This document shows positions 7,357-15,987 of a DNA stretch of 36,088 bases, piece after piece; position 1 is the stretch's first letter, and each line of letters opens with the position of its first letter. The DNA is from CAKRJP01 sp963634745 (GTDB lineage: Bacteria > Bacillota > Clostridia > Lachnospirales > Lachnospiraceae), in NCBI GenBank assembly GCA_963634745.1, contig CAVHCX010000029.1, positions 1 to 36,088 on the forward strand. The letters run 5' to 3'. Position numbers and translations under genes: made by a program. Under the pieces are notes generated by a model, which ran no database searches, was not told the origin of the DNA, and saw only the letters and a list, made by a program, of their open reading frames with translations.

Positions 7357-10300
7357 TTAATGGTTGCCTTGATTCTTCTTTTTGAGGTAGCTGATTCCTG
7401 TTCTTAGTAGAATTCGCTGCATTTTTTCTTGCTCATCTTGCTTATTAGAATGTATATCAATGTCATGTTTGGCGCAGATGAGATTCTTTAATCCGACTAC
7501 AGTTGTAACTGTTTTACTCTCATCTAAGGAATCATGTATAAAAAGGATTGGATTTTCAGGATGTTTAGAATTTTTACATCCTAAAATTGTGATAACGTGA
7601 TTATCATCTGCAATGCTCATGGCGGATGCATTGGATGCAGTATTGTGCGTCAATTCCGTTCCTCCGAAGGCCTTTTTTAAATTTTCAATAAACCACTCCT
7701 CCCATGTTAACGGTTCCTTGACCGGATTTAATGGCGATTTTTTATTATCCTCTTCAGCTTTAGATTCGGCGATGCGATAGTAAGCTTCGTAGTCTTCTTC
7801 GATACATTCATAATTCTTAATTGCATCTAATGATGATTCCTGATTTGGTGATAATTGTTTCCTGCATGATAATAGTTGATCAAATCCCTGCTTTACACTG
7901 CTGAATTGCCCCCGTTGGCTTTGCGAAAACACAGAGGATTGTGAATACTGTCCTTGATAAATAAGTTGAGAGTCATCTACTCGAGTTGCTCGAATATATT
8001 CGGGGAGGATGTTGATTCCTTGACACGCCAGTAAATTTGATAAAGCAATAGACCAGCAAACGTTAAGGGTTTTTTTGTCCTGATAATACTTTTTTTGTAA
8101 ATTAAATTGATTGTTACGGACGGTACAAATATCAGATCTCCATTTTGGAAGGGGAACAATTTTTAGCGCCTGGAGTTTAGCCGCTCTTTTTTCAAGATGT
8201 TCAAGTAAGAGAGGGTCTATGCGCGTATTATATTCAGCCTTTAGCTTGTCTTTCTCTTCAATAAGAGTATCAGGATCATTGCATTTTAGAAGATTTAAAA
8301 GTTTTACAAATAGTATATTTTGGGGATTCCTTATAAAAGCTTCATATAAAAGTTGATGATTTACGTAGTATTCCGGTTGGTATTTAGCATTTTGTTTTAT
8401 TAGTTTGTCTGTAGAGTTTTGGCATGATTTATCTTGTAATTGCAGGAACTGAAATTGCATTTCATTTGTGACGTTATATTTATTGTTTTGCATGTCTCGG
8501 AAGGTTTTAGGAAAAATTAGTCTTTCTGGTTGTTGGTTACCCCCTAAGTTGTTATTTGTATCATTGATTGTATTTTGGGAGGTTGTGTTATTCTTCAGTT
8601 TTTTCTTTATTCTCCTTTCTTCCTTTAACCGATCTTCTTCGTCAGCTTTTTCCCATTCCTCTTTTTCGACTTTTTGATTTTGGGTATTGAGTTTTTTATT
8701 AATCTTGCTAAGAATCATTTTCGCGTTTAAGTTTTCGAGGTCTTCATCAACATCTTTGTCGAATTGATAGTTACTAAAAGCTTTTCCTATGCGATCAATA
8801 TTCGTGGGGTTCTGATTTTGATGTTGATTGTATTCATCATCTACTTTTTTTTGTGCTTCATCCAACTGTTTTTGCACATCTGTCTTATTTTTATTAAATA
8901 TTACTCGGAAGGGTATTCCGGAAGCATTGGTTGGCTTTGCTTCTATATTATTTGTCTCCTCATTACCTAAACCAGTTTCCATCTTTGAGAAAGCTTTGTT
9001 CTTTAGGGATTCTACATTGTTCAGTTTAGTGTTATCTTCCTGTATATTTTCAGGCTTCTGATCTTTATTATCTTCCGGTATCTTGGAATTTCTGTTCTGT
9101 TCTAGAATTCCTTCTTTGTCATTTATCTGTGTGTTCGGTGATTCCGACTCGGTTATAGAGTTGCTGTTTGTCGATTTATTAATATCTTCTTTTTCAGAAA
9201 TTTCTTTATCTTCTCCTTGCTTCTGGAGGTTTTCGTTGTGCTCCACGTTATTTTGGATAACTTTTTCATCTTTTTTCTCTTTGTTTACTACCTCCTTGTT
9301 ATTTGAGATATCATTATTTTCTACATTCTTCGGTTCAGTTTTATCTTTCTCTATATTTTTAGGCTTCAGATTATTATTATCTTCCACATCTTGCAGATGT
9401 TGCTTTTGGACTTCCGGGATTTTGTCAACTTTCAGGTCCTCCATCTTTTTCAGGTCCTCATTTTTTATCTCGTTGTCCTCTTCTTTATTGTCTTCCTGTA
9501 TCTTGGAATTTCTGTTCAGTTCTAGATTTTCGTTATTGACAGGTTCAATCTTAAGGCCTTCTTCTTCCTCATATTCATCAAGAAGACCGATATCATCAAG
9601 ATCATTGATCTCTTTCATATCGTTTTCGCTGATCTCTTGTGGCTTGATTTCAACGTTGTTTGCTACGGATTTTTTCTTGAAAGGTTTAGACAACCATGCG
9701 GAAATAGTAGTTACGAAGCCGGTCATTTTTGTCCAGAATGTTATAGTTTTCTTTTCTTCATTGATATTTTGCAGGTTTGCTTCATTGATATCTTGAAGTT
9801 GCACATCTGCGACATTTTTAACTTTCTCTGCTTCTTTTTCAACCTTCTCTACCTTGATAGGTTCTTGCTCTACCTTGATAGGTTCTTGCTCTGCCTTGAT
9901 AGGTTCTTGCTCTGCCTTGATAGGTTCCTGCTTTGCATTGATAGACTGTTCGGGATCCTGATCTGCACCGAATTCAACTGCTTTTTGCCTTAAAATTGCA
10001 TTAACCATAGATTGGAAAGTCTCTTGCTCTTTCTTTTCTTTCTTTTCTTTTATTTCCTTTAAGATTTTATTGATTTCAGTATCTTTATGTTTTTTAATAA
10101 TGTCTTTAAGTGTCTCATCTAATTCTATCTTACGTTCTTGCGCAATAGCATCTTTAGCAATTCTCCATGACTGGGCAAACACTTTCGGATCAGTTAAGGA
10201 TTGATTTTTTGTGATAGAATCTGCAAATTCTAGTAAACTTTTTAAAGTTTCTGGATGCTTTAATGATTTAGGGGAATATTTCAGAACACTCAATATCTCT

Positions 10301-12813
10301 TCCTTAGTTATTTGTTTCTTGTTTTTATCCTTCGCATCTTTTGAAATCACAGTATATTTGTCGATAAAAGTCATTAAAGAATTTATAAGCTTTTTGGTAT
10401 TCAGAGCTGACCCTGGATTTTTGGCCTTTTTCTTTAAAATTTCAATCTGATCATTAATTCTTTCAAGTGCTTTTTCCTTGCTGACTGCACCCTGGACTTC
10501 ATCATGTAGCTCTTTTTTATCTTGCTCTGCTTTGAGTCGTTCTTGTTCTGCCTGGAGAGCTTGTGTAAGTGTTGAGTAAGAAGTATAGGCTAAATCAGTT
10601 ACTGCTTGATTTCCTTTCAGGATAAAACTTGATAAATTCAAGACATCCTGTAAGGCTTTTGGCTGCTTCATCACGACTTCAATCTGTGGGTTTGCGAGAG
10701 TTTCGTAGATTCGGCTATAAATTTCAGCATTTTCATCCTTGTCGTTTACAGGGTTCTTTGCAATGAATTCCTTCAAAGTATCTAAGAATTTTTTTGTTTT
10801 ATCAGAGGCATTTTCTTTGACCTTATCCTTTGCGGAATCTTGTTTGCCTGCATCTGTTTTTTCATCCTGTGGGGCACCTAGATTGCTAAAATCTTTAATT
10901 TGCTCTTTAAGACTAGCAGTAACTGCCTCTTTTTCCTTTTGTGCAAGATCTTCGGGATATTTCTTATACCATGTCTTTAAAACCGGGAGAGAACGGTCTA
11001 ATTCCTGAGCAGCTTTCTCTAGGTTTTTGTAATACTGATCTTTCTGCAGTTGTTGGCCTTCTAAGATATGAAGAGCATAATCCGTACTAATCAGATTGCG
11101 AATCGATTTAAATTCTTCTTTTGCAATCGGAGCATTCAATAGAGCTTCGTAAGCTTTGGGGTCAGAAGATATTTTTTTGACCACAGAGAATAGAGGATTG
11201 TATTTCTCTAGTTTCTTGTTGTGGAATCCATCATAGAATTCTAGCAAGATGTTAGAATATGCATGCATATTAGCTTCTTCTAAACCATCAGTATAGAAAG
11301 TCAAAGAGCTTTTCTTTACTGAGTCGTAACGATTCTTGTAGAAGTCGGTTATTTCTCCTGATAGCGCTGCTTTGTCCGTGGTTTTGGAAATTTCAGAGTC
11401 CGGAATCATACAAGCGGTGGCATTCATTAATTGATCAAAGGCGTCCATATCGTCTGCAAAGTAATCATAGGCAAAAGGATCATTTGCAATCTTGCTTACC
11501 GTGTCTTTTATGACACTTAAAGGAGCGACTACCCCGTTCTCATCTGCCTTCTCTTCATTTGCTTGATTTTTAGATATCTCAGCTGCAGCTGCCAGTAGTG
11601 TCTTTAAATTCTTGATAAGAAATTGTTTTTTGGCATCCTTATTATCTCCGGCAAGTTTGCTATACTCTGTGTAGAGGGTCATGAATTTTTTGTCAGTACT
11701 GAGATTAGCTTCTTGCCCTTCCTGTTCATTTCCGTCTTTGTTCTTTTCAGAAGTCTTTTCTGCACCTGCTTCTTTGCTTTTGTCCTTAAGGGCGTCCTTT
11801 TGGGCGTCGCTTTCGAATTTGTTCTTGAATTCTGTCCGGATATCGGTTTTGTTCATGAGCTCGGTCAAGAGGCGATTGGTCTCTTTCTTTTGGGCCTGCA
11901 GGTGGGCATACTGCTCCAAATTTAATAAAACGGAATCATTGCCAAGCTGCTTGGGGATAAGCATCTGATGTATAGCCAGATCCATTTGATTTAGGATTTG
12001 GGTATAGATAATCATTTGAAGCAAGTCGGGATGATTCTTGCTGGCATAGTCAAGGCTCTCCTTGTTGGCTTCGACACCGGTAACAAGTTCGAAGATGTAC
12101 TTGCCACAAGGGGAGAACTTGCTACCTTCCTTTTTTTCAAGATAAGTAGAGCGTAATTTAGAAAGATTTTCCGGGCTTAGTTTTCCGTGCGCCTCCTTGA
12201 ACTGCTTTAACTGTTCAAGGAACCTTGCCAGGTCCTCCCGGGCAGCTGTTGCATCCCTTAAGGCTTGTTTTTCGTTGTCGCTAAGCTGCTCATCCTTTTC
12301 CTCAAAAGAGAAAGCATCCCCTTGAAGGTTCATAAGAACCTTGTCGCCTTCTGCTGCGTCAAAAAATTCTCCATGCTCTGCCATGTTGGTGAAGGCTTGG
12401 TAAACTCCTGCTTTTTGAAGGGTCACTTTTTGGGTCATTGGATCTCGATTTGAATTTTCTTCTAGTATGTGATTAGACCCCTCTTCTAAATTATGAGAGA
12501 CCTCACTGAGATTATAGGCCTCCCAACGGGAATCGATCTTATTGTAGAGCTCATAGTAATTGGGAGTTCCCGTAAGAAAACGACCCAGGGCCTTGAAGAC
12601 CTTCTTGAATCCGGAAAAGGAACCATTATCGGGTGGAATCTGGTTCTTTTCCCGGGCCTTTTTCTTATAAAACCTGGACTGCTCCATATTGTGACGATAG
12701 GTTTCCTGGAGGGAGCCTTGATATAATTGTTCAGCTTCTTCCTCCTGGACATGATAAAATTTCACTTTCTTCTTTTGCTGGGGATTCTCCATTACTTGTT
12801 TTGGATTTGGCAT
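7357..12813 (-). CDS. Giant protein with C-terminal papain-like cysteine protease domain
   Basis: I do not recognise this 1818-residue protein as a known family. It has no signal peptide or clear membrane anchor. Residues 1 to about 950 are charged and predicted helical. Residues about 957-990 hold a 7-residue repeat, (A/V)EQEPIK, in about four copies. Residues about 1040-1400 are Glu/Asn/Lys-rich low-complexity sequence with internal duplications, coded by AT-rich DNA. The last 280 residues look like a papain-fold peptidase: C1586 in NVCWSIAL, H1739 in DNHVITILG and D1761 in FIHDSLD are the candidate triad. The start has an AGGAGG site five bases upstream. It follows the GNAT gene by 30 bases, so the two are probably co-transcribed, and it ends at a strong terminator. 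Possible roles are a host-directed or intracellular effector or a phage-response protease; none is proven. Confidence 0.85.
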   Translation of the reverse strand: MPNPKQVMENPQQKKKVKFYHVQEEEAEQLYQGSLQETYRHNMEQSRFYKKKAREKNQIPPDNGSFSGFKKVFKALGRFLTGTPNYYELYNKIDSRWEAYNLSEVSHNLEEGSNHILEENSNRDPMTQKVTLQKAGVYQAFTNMAEHGEFFDAAEGDKVLMNLQGDAFSFEEKDEQLSDNEKQALRDATAAREDLARFLEQLKQFKEAHGKLSPENLSKLRSTYLEKKEGSKFSPCGKYIFELVTGVEANKESLDYASKNHPDLLQMIIYTQILNQMDLAIHQMLIPKQLGNDSVLLNLEQYAHLQAQKKETNRLLTELMNKTDIRTEFKNKFESDAQKDALKDKSKEAGAEKTSEKNKDGNEQEGQEANLSTDKKFMTLYTEYSKLAGDNKDAKKQFLIKNLKTLLAAAAEISKNQANEEKADENGVVAPLSVIKDTVSKIANDPFAYDYFADDMDAFDQLMNATACMIPDSEISKTTDKAALSGEITDFYKNRYDSVKKSSLTFYTDGLEEANMHAYSNILLEFYDGFHNKKLEKYNPLFSVVKKISSDPKAYEALLNAPIAKEEFKSIRNLISTDYALHILEGQQLQKDQYYKNLEKAAQELDRSLPVLKTWYKKYPEDLAQKEKEAVTASLKEQIKDFSNLGAPQDEKTDAGKQDSAKDKVKENASDKTKKFLDTLKEFIAKNPVNDKDENAEIYSRIYETLANPQIEVVMKQPKALQDVLNLSSFILKGNQAVTDLAYTSYSTLTQALQAEQERLKAEQDKKELHDEVQGAVSKEKALERINDQIEILKKKAKNPGSALNTKKLINSLMTFIDKYTVISKDAKDKNKKQITKEEILSVLKYSPKSLKHPETLKSLLEFADSITKNQSLTDPKVFAQSWRIAKDAIAQERKIELDETLKDIIKKHKDTEINKILKEIKEKKEKKEQETFQSMVNAILRQKAVEFGADQDPEQSINAKQEPIKAEQEPIKAEQEPIKVEQEPIKVEKVEKEAEKVKNVADVQLQDINEANLQNINEEKKTITFWTKMTGFVTTISAWLSKPFKKKSVANNVEIKPQEISENDMKEINDLDDIGLLDEYEEEEGLKIEPVNNENLELNRNSKIQEDNKEEDNEIKNEDLKKMEDLKVDKIPEVQKQHLQDVEDNNNLKPKNIEKDKTEPKNVENNDISNNKEVVNKEKKDEKVIQNNVEHNENLQKQGEDKEISEKEDINKSTNSNSITESESPNTQINDKEGILEQNRNSKIPEDNKDQKPENIQEDNTKLNNVESLKNKAFSKMETGLGNEETNNIEAKPTNASGIPFRVIFNKNKTDVQKQLDEAQKKVDDEYNQHQNQNPTNIDRIGKAFSNYQFDKDVDEDLENLNAKMILSKINKKLNTQNQKVEKEEWEKADEEDRLKEERRIKKKLKNNTTSQNTINDTNNNLGGNQQPERLIFPKTFRDMQNNKYNVTNEMQFQFLQLQDKSCQNSTDKLIKQNAKYQPEYYVNHQLLYEAFIRNPQNILFVKLLNLLKCNDPDTLIEEKDKLKAEYNTRIDPLLLEHLEKRAAKLQALKIVPLPKWRSDICTVRNNQFNLQKKYYQDKKTLNVCWSIALSNLLACQGINILPEYIRATRVDDSQLIYQGQYSQSSVFSQSQRGQFSSVKQGFDQLLSCRKQLSPNQESSLDAIKNYECIEEDYEAYYRIAESKAEEDNKKSPLNPVKEPLTWEEWFIENLKKAFGGTELTHNTASNASAMSIADDNHVITILGCKNSKHPENPILFIHDSLDESKTVTTVVGLKNLICAKHDIDIHSNKQDEQEKMQRILLRTGISYLKKKNQGNH
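9063..9526 (-). repeat. Dispersed 44-bp duplication in the low-complexity part of the giant gene
   Basis: Bases 9063-9106 and 9483-9526 match at 41 of 44 positions and are exactly 420 bp (140 codons) apart. Both encode a NRNSKI-E/P-DNK-type segment. Related, weaker copies flank them. This points to segmental duplication as the origin of the linker. Confidence 0.85.
9847..9945 (-). repeat. Tandem 21-bp repeat coding for (A/V)EQEPIK
   Basis: About four near-identical 21-bp units lie inside the giant gene, each encoding seven residues. The unit length keeps the frame, so copy-number change would alter the protein without breaking it. The repeat sits at the junction between the helical N-terminal part and the low-complexity linker. 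Confidence 0.9.
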
Positions 12814-12843
12814 GCTTACCTCCTGATCATGCTTGCTTATAGT

Positions 12844-13701
12844 TTAGTTTAAATTTTTCCATGCGGTGATGATACCGCTGCTTGTAATCGTATGTTCCGG
12901 AAAGATTTTTTCTGCTGCCTCTAGGATGGCTGTAAGACCGCAGAAAAATTCGATTTGGACGAGGGTCTCCTTGCCGGTCAATAATTGATCGGAGACATTT
13001 TTCATGAGCCGGATAAGGGCCTTTAAATAATTTCTTTCTACAAAGCAAAGCTCCAGGGAATAGGTCCCTTCCCCTGTGCGGTCTACCAAAATGGCTCCTA
13101 CGATCTGGGACTTGGAGATTAAAAGCCGGCTTAGGTTAGGGTCGGCAGAGGCATAGTCTGCCCGGCTTGCTACATAGTTGTGGTGCCTTTCGCGGTTTTT
13201 AATAAACTGTTCCAACTGGCCGGGTTTTACATTCCTTAGGGGGATGATGCTTTCCTTGGATGATTTTGCAGTATATAAAAAGTCAGGCTTGCTATAATAG
13301 ATGGCCTGCTTTAGCTGGCTTCTTGTCAGGGTCAGAACCGGTTCTGTTTGAAAATCGATATAAAAACCTCTGGAAGCTAGCATAGAGGTCAGGGGAAGTT
13401 CTTCATCTGTCTCCCCGGTAAGTACAACCTCCAGGTTGCGGGCTCCGTTTTTCTTTGCTTCGTAAAGGGCCTGATCCAGGAGCAGATTTCCTGCGCCTTG
13501 CTCGCGGTAGTCTGCATGGACATAGAGCCAGCTGAGGGCCCAGTCCTTATGCTTCTTCATAAGAATCGCAGTCCCAAGGACCGCCTCTTCCTTCATACAT
13601 GCCAAAACAATGGAGGCAGTATTTAAGGCGTGGGCCGGTGCCAGGGAACTTATTTTCGAATAATCCGATTCTGTCACTTGTTTTATTATTAGTTCTTCCA
13701 T
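12844..13701 (-). CDS. GNAT-family N-acetyltransferase, tandem type
   Basis: A 285-residue protein. The N-terminal half is a GNAT domain with a recognisable acetyl-CoA loop (YREQGAGNLLLDQAL, about residues 65-79). The C-terminal half resembles a second, weaker GNAT-like fold. It would transfer an acyl group from acyl-CoA to an amine; the substrate cannot be told. It is the first gene of a two-gene minus-strand unit with the giant protease-like protein and is divergent from the jetA operon, with 161 bases between the start codons. A TGAGGAA site precedes the ATG. It may modify the giant protein or the same target, but that rests on position only. Confidence 0.8.
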   Translation of the reverse strand: MEELIIKQVTESDYSKISSLAPAHALNTASIVLACMKEEAVLGTAILMKKHKDWALSWLYVHADYREQGAGNLLLDQALYEAKKNGARNLEVVLTGETDEELPLTSMLASRGFYIDFQTEPVLTLTRSQLKQAIYYSKPDFLYTAKSSKESIIPLRNVKPGQLEQFIKNRERHHNYVASRADYASADPNLSRLLISKSQIVGAILVDRTGEGTYSLELCFVERNYLKALIRLMKNVSDQLLTGKETLVQIEFFCGLTAILEAAEKIFPEHTITSSGIITAWKNLN

Positions 13702-13791
13702 AATCTATAATTCCTCACTCTTTTATACGAAGATACTTGCATATCGGTTAACTTGAATTGTAACATGAATTTTCTTTCTAAGAGCTAAAAT

Positions 13792-13820
13792 TTGCCATCT
13801 TTTTTGGATTTTGATACAAT
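13792..13820 (+). promoter_or_regulatory. Promoter of the jetABC operon
   Basis: TTGCCA (13792-13797) and TACAAT (13815-13820) are 17 bases apart, 42 bases before the jetA start codon. Confidence 0.65.
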
Positions 13821-13862
13821 TCACTGTGCGAAACACGTAAATTAGTTAAGTTCGAGGAAGCT

Positions 13863-15299
13863 ATGAAATTAATCGATCAAATTCCAAACAATTTTTATAA
13901 ATTATTTTCAAGTAAATATATGGACTACTACCAGCAGTTTCTGGTGGACCTTTATGAGGCCTCGGGAAGGTCTTATTCCCTCTTGGGGCTTACGGAGGCG
14001 GAGTGTAAGGGTGTCATGAATGAGCGAATCGCAGAGACCACCCTGGATTGGGACCGAGAGGCCTACGATGAGGAGGGAGAGCTTCTTACCAAGGCCAATA
14101 TGGCATCAGTCTGCCTAAAGCATTTGGAGGACTGGGGCTGGCTTAAGCAGGATTATGACGAGTCTTTAAATAGCTATGTAGTATCCTTTCCGGAGTACAG
14201 CAGACACTTTGTGGAGCTTTTTGCCAAATTTCGTCAGGAAGATCAAAACAAGGAGCGGGAGAGTATCCTGGCTATTTATAGCTATCTTCATACCTACCAT
14301 ACCGACAAGGAAAAGAATCTGGAAATTCTAAAAAGTGCCTGGTCCATGTCCAAAGGCCTCTTGCAGCAGCTGGCCGGCATGCAGGAGAGCATGCGGGGCT
14401 ATTTTGACGAGCTTTCTAAGCAGAGAAGTTTCTTGGGAGTGCAAAAGGTCCTGGTGGAGGAGCTTAATAATACGGATAGCAAGAAATATGCCATTCTCAC
14501 TACCACCGACAGCTTCTACCGCTACAAGGAGGCGGTTAAGGAGTTGGTATCTGAAATTCGCAGTGAAAATGAAGACCGTTATGAGGACTTGCTAAAAAAG
14601 AAGGAAGCCTATGAAGCTTCAAAGAAGGAGACCATGGATGCGGCAGAGGAATATTTGTTTCAGTTAAAAACTCCCTATTACCGCTTGGAACGGGCCCTTA
14701 AAAATGCCGGGGAGGCGTCAGACTTATTGCTTCGCATCGACCGGGAATTTGATGCCATTGAGCGAAGATACAATATGCTGATTGAACAAAAGACAGTCTT
14801 TGCAGGCCGGGCAGCCGCCAGAATCCGCTACCTGTTATCGGAGGGAAATGTGGAGGAGGACCAAACCTTAAGCCTGGTGAATCTTATCAACAAGAGCTCG
14901 AGAAAAGAAGAGATCTTAGAAAAACTTGGGGAGAAAGTAAAGCTGACCCAGAGATTTAAATTTTTATCAGCCAAAAGTCTTTATAAAAAACGGAATAAGC
15001 AAAAGGAGGACTTTGCCCCGGAGGCTGTAGACCTGGAGGACAAGAAAGAAGCCTTGGACGGATTTGTATTAAAACCCCTCTATACCAGGCAGGAGCTTTT
15101 GGACTTCCGCAAGAAAAATGAGAAGGATGGGGCTTTTGAGGTAAGCGAGGATACAGTTCGGTCTATGGAAGACTTGGAAAAGTTATTCTTTGTCTGGCAG
15201 GAGGCTACGGAAGTGGCAGACAGTGAAAATGACATTGAGATCGGGAAGGACTATGAAAATTCCCAGGGCTTTCGTTTTTCTAAGCTTGTGATCCGATAG
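13863..15299 (+). CDS. jetA: Wadjet JetA-like / MksF-type kleisin (DUF5716-like)
   Basis: A 478-residue protein that resembles the JetA (DUF5716) family of non-type-I Wadjet systems and is analogous to MukF/MksF. The N-terminal segment (DQIPNNFYKLFSSKYMDYYQQFLVDLYEA) is typical, a winged-helix-like region follows to about residue 120, and the centre is long-helical. As the kleisin it should bridge the two JetC heads and bind JetB dimers. The start has a short GAGGAA site. It is the first gene of jetA-jetB-jetC, the order found in Wadjet operons. Assignment is from sequence pattern and operon order rather than a profile search. Confidence 0.82.
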   Translation: MKLIDQIPNNFYKLFSSKYMDYYQQFLVDLYEASGRSYSLLGLTEAECKGVMNERIAETTLDWDREAYDEEGELLTKANMASVCLKHLEDWGWLKQDYDESLNSYVVSFPEYSRHFVELFAKFRQEDQNKERESILAIYSYLHTYHTDKEKNLEILKSAWSMSKGLLQQLAGMQESMRGYFDELSKQRSFLGVQKVLVEELNNTDSKKYAILTTTDSFYRYKEAVKELVSEIRSENEDRYEDLLKKKEAYEASKKETMDAAEEYLFQLKTPYYRLERALKNAGEASDLLLRIDREFDAIERRYNMLIEQKTVFAGRAAARIRYLLSEGNVEEDQTLSLVNLINKSSRKEEILEKLGEKVKLTQRFKFLSAKSLYKKRNKQKEDFAPEAVDLEDKKEALDGFVLKPLYTRQELLDFRKKNEKDGAFEVSEDTVRSMEDLEKLFFVWQEATEVADSENDIEIGKDYENSQGFRFSKLVIR

Positions 15300-15306
15300 G
15301 AGGACC

Positions 15307-15354
15307 CATATAAAGACGCATATAAAGGCGTATACAAAGGAGCATACATATATG
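15307..15354 (+). repeat. Four degenerate 12-nt tandem units before jetB
   Basis: Units 15307-15318, 15319-15330, 15331-15342 and 15343-15354 follow the pattern cata-taaagacg. The third unit supplies the AAAGGAG ribosome site and the fourth runs into the start codon, so the jetB translation-initiation region is built from the repeat. Confidence 0.75.
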
Positions 15355-15987
15355 ATGGAATATATAGAAAGTCTGTCTCTTGCCGAGGCGGACAATCTGA
15401 AAAAAACCATAGGAAGATTATTTAGGCAGACTTGCATTTTGCAAATGCGCTATGATCCCGAGACCTTAATTCCAAAGGATAATCCGGATTATGAAACCTG
15501 CCTGAGGCATAAAGACTTTATAGAGGACTATTTGTCGGTCTTAGGCTGTGAACTGATCCATGATCCCCAGGAACACATTTTCTTAGTCAAGGGGGAAGGG
15601 GTGGAGCTTGAAAAGCTGAGCCTGACCTCGACCATTATTTTGCTTTTGGTGAGAATCCTTTACAGGGATAAGATCCTGGGGGAGGGACTTGCGGCCACGG
15701 TCACCAACTTAAGGGAAATCAGGACCTACGGAAGGAATACCGGCCTCTTAAACAGAAAGCTTACCACTGCAGAGTGGAGGGAGGCTTTGTATCTTATGAA
15801 TCGGCACCAGATTATTGAAGTGCCCGGGGCTATTAAGGATGTGGAGGATGAGACTCCCATTTATCTTTATAGCACCATTAACCTCTATATCAGAAATTCG
15901 GATATTGAGGAGCTTATGGAGGAGTATAAGGAGGAAGCGGTAAATGAAACAATCGAAGAAAGTATTTACCCGGATGGTGATCAATAA
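15352..15987 (+). CDS. jetB: Wadjet JetB-like / MksE-type subunit (DUF4194-like)
   Basis: A 211-residue acidic protein with the size and position of JetB/MksE, the paired winged-helix subunit that binds the kleisin. The region LEKLSLTSTIILLLVRILYR and the later EWREALYLMNRHQIIEV fit the winged-helix pattern of DUF4194 proteins. The start has AAAGGAG nine bases upstream; a second ATG follows at once (15355) and could also be used. The 3' end overlaps jetC by 44 bases, so translation of the two is coupled, as expected for subunits of one complex. Confidence 0.8.
   Translation: MMEYIESLSLAEADNLKKTIGRLFRQTCILQMRYDPETLIPKDNPDYETCLRHKDFIEDYLSVLGCELIHDPQEHIFLVKGEGVELEKLSLTSTIILLLVRILYRDKILGEGLAATVTNLREIRTYGRNTGLLNRKLTTAEWREALYLMNRHQIIEVPGAIKDVEDETPIYLYSTINLYIRNSDIEELMEEYKEEAVNETIEESIYPDGDQ

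Noticed and set aside
9083..9796. A 237-codon plus-strand open frame opposite the giant gene
   Set aside because: Its Ser/Phe/Leu-rich sequence is the mirror of the Glu/Asn/Lys-rich low-complexity gene, and no ribosome site or known motif supports it.
9847..9945. CRISPR-like array from the regular 21-bp repeats
   Set aside because: The units are directly abutting with no spacers and keep the reading frame of a coding gene.
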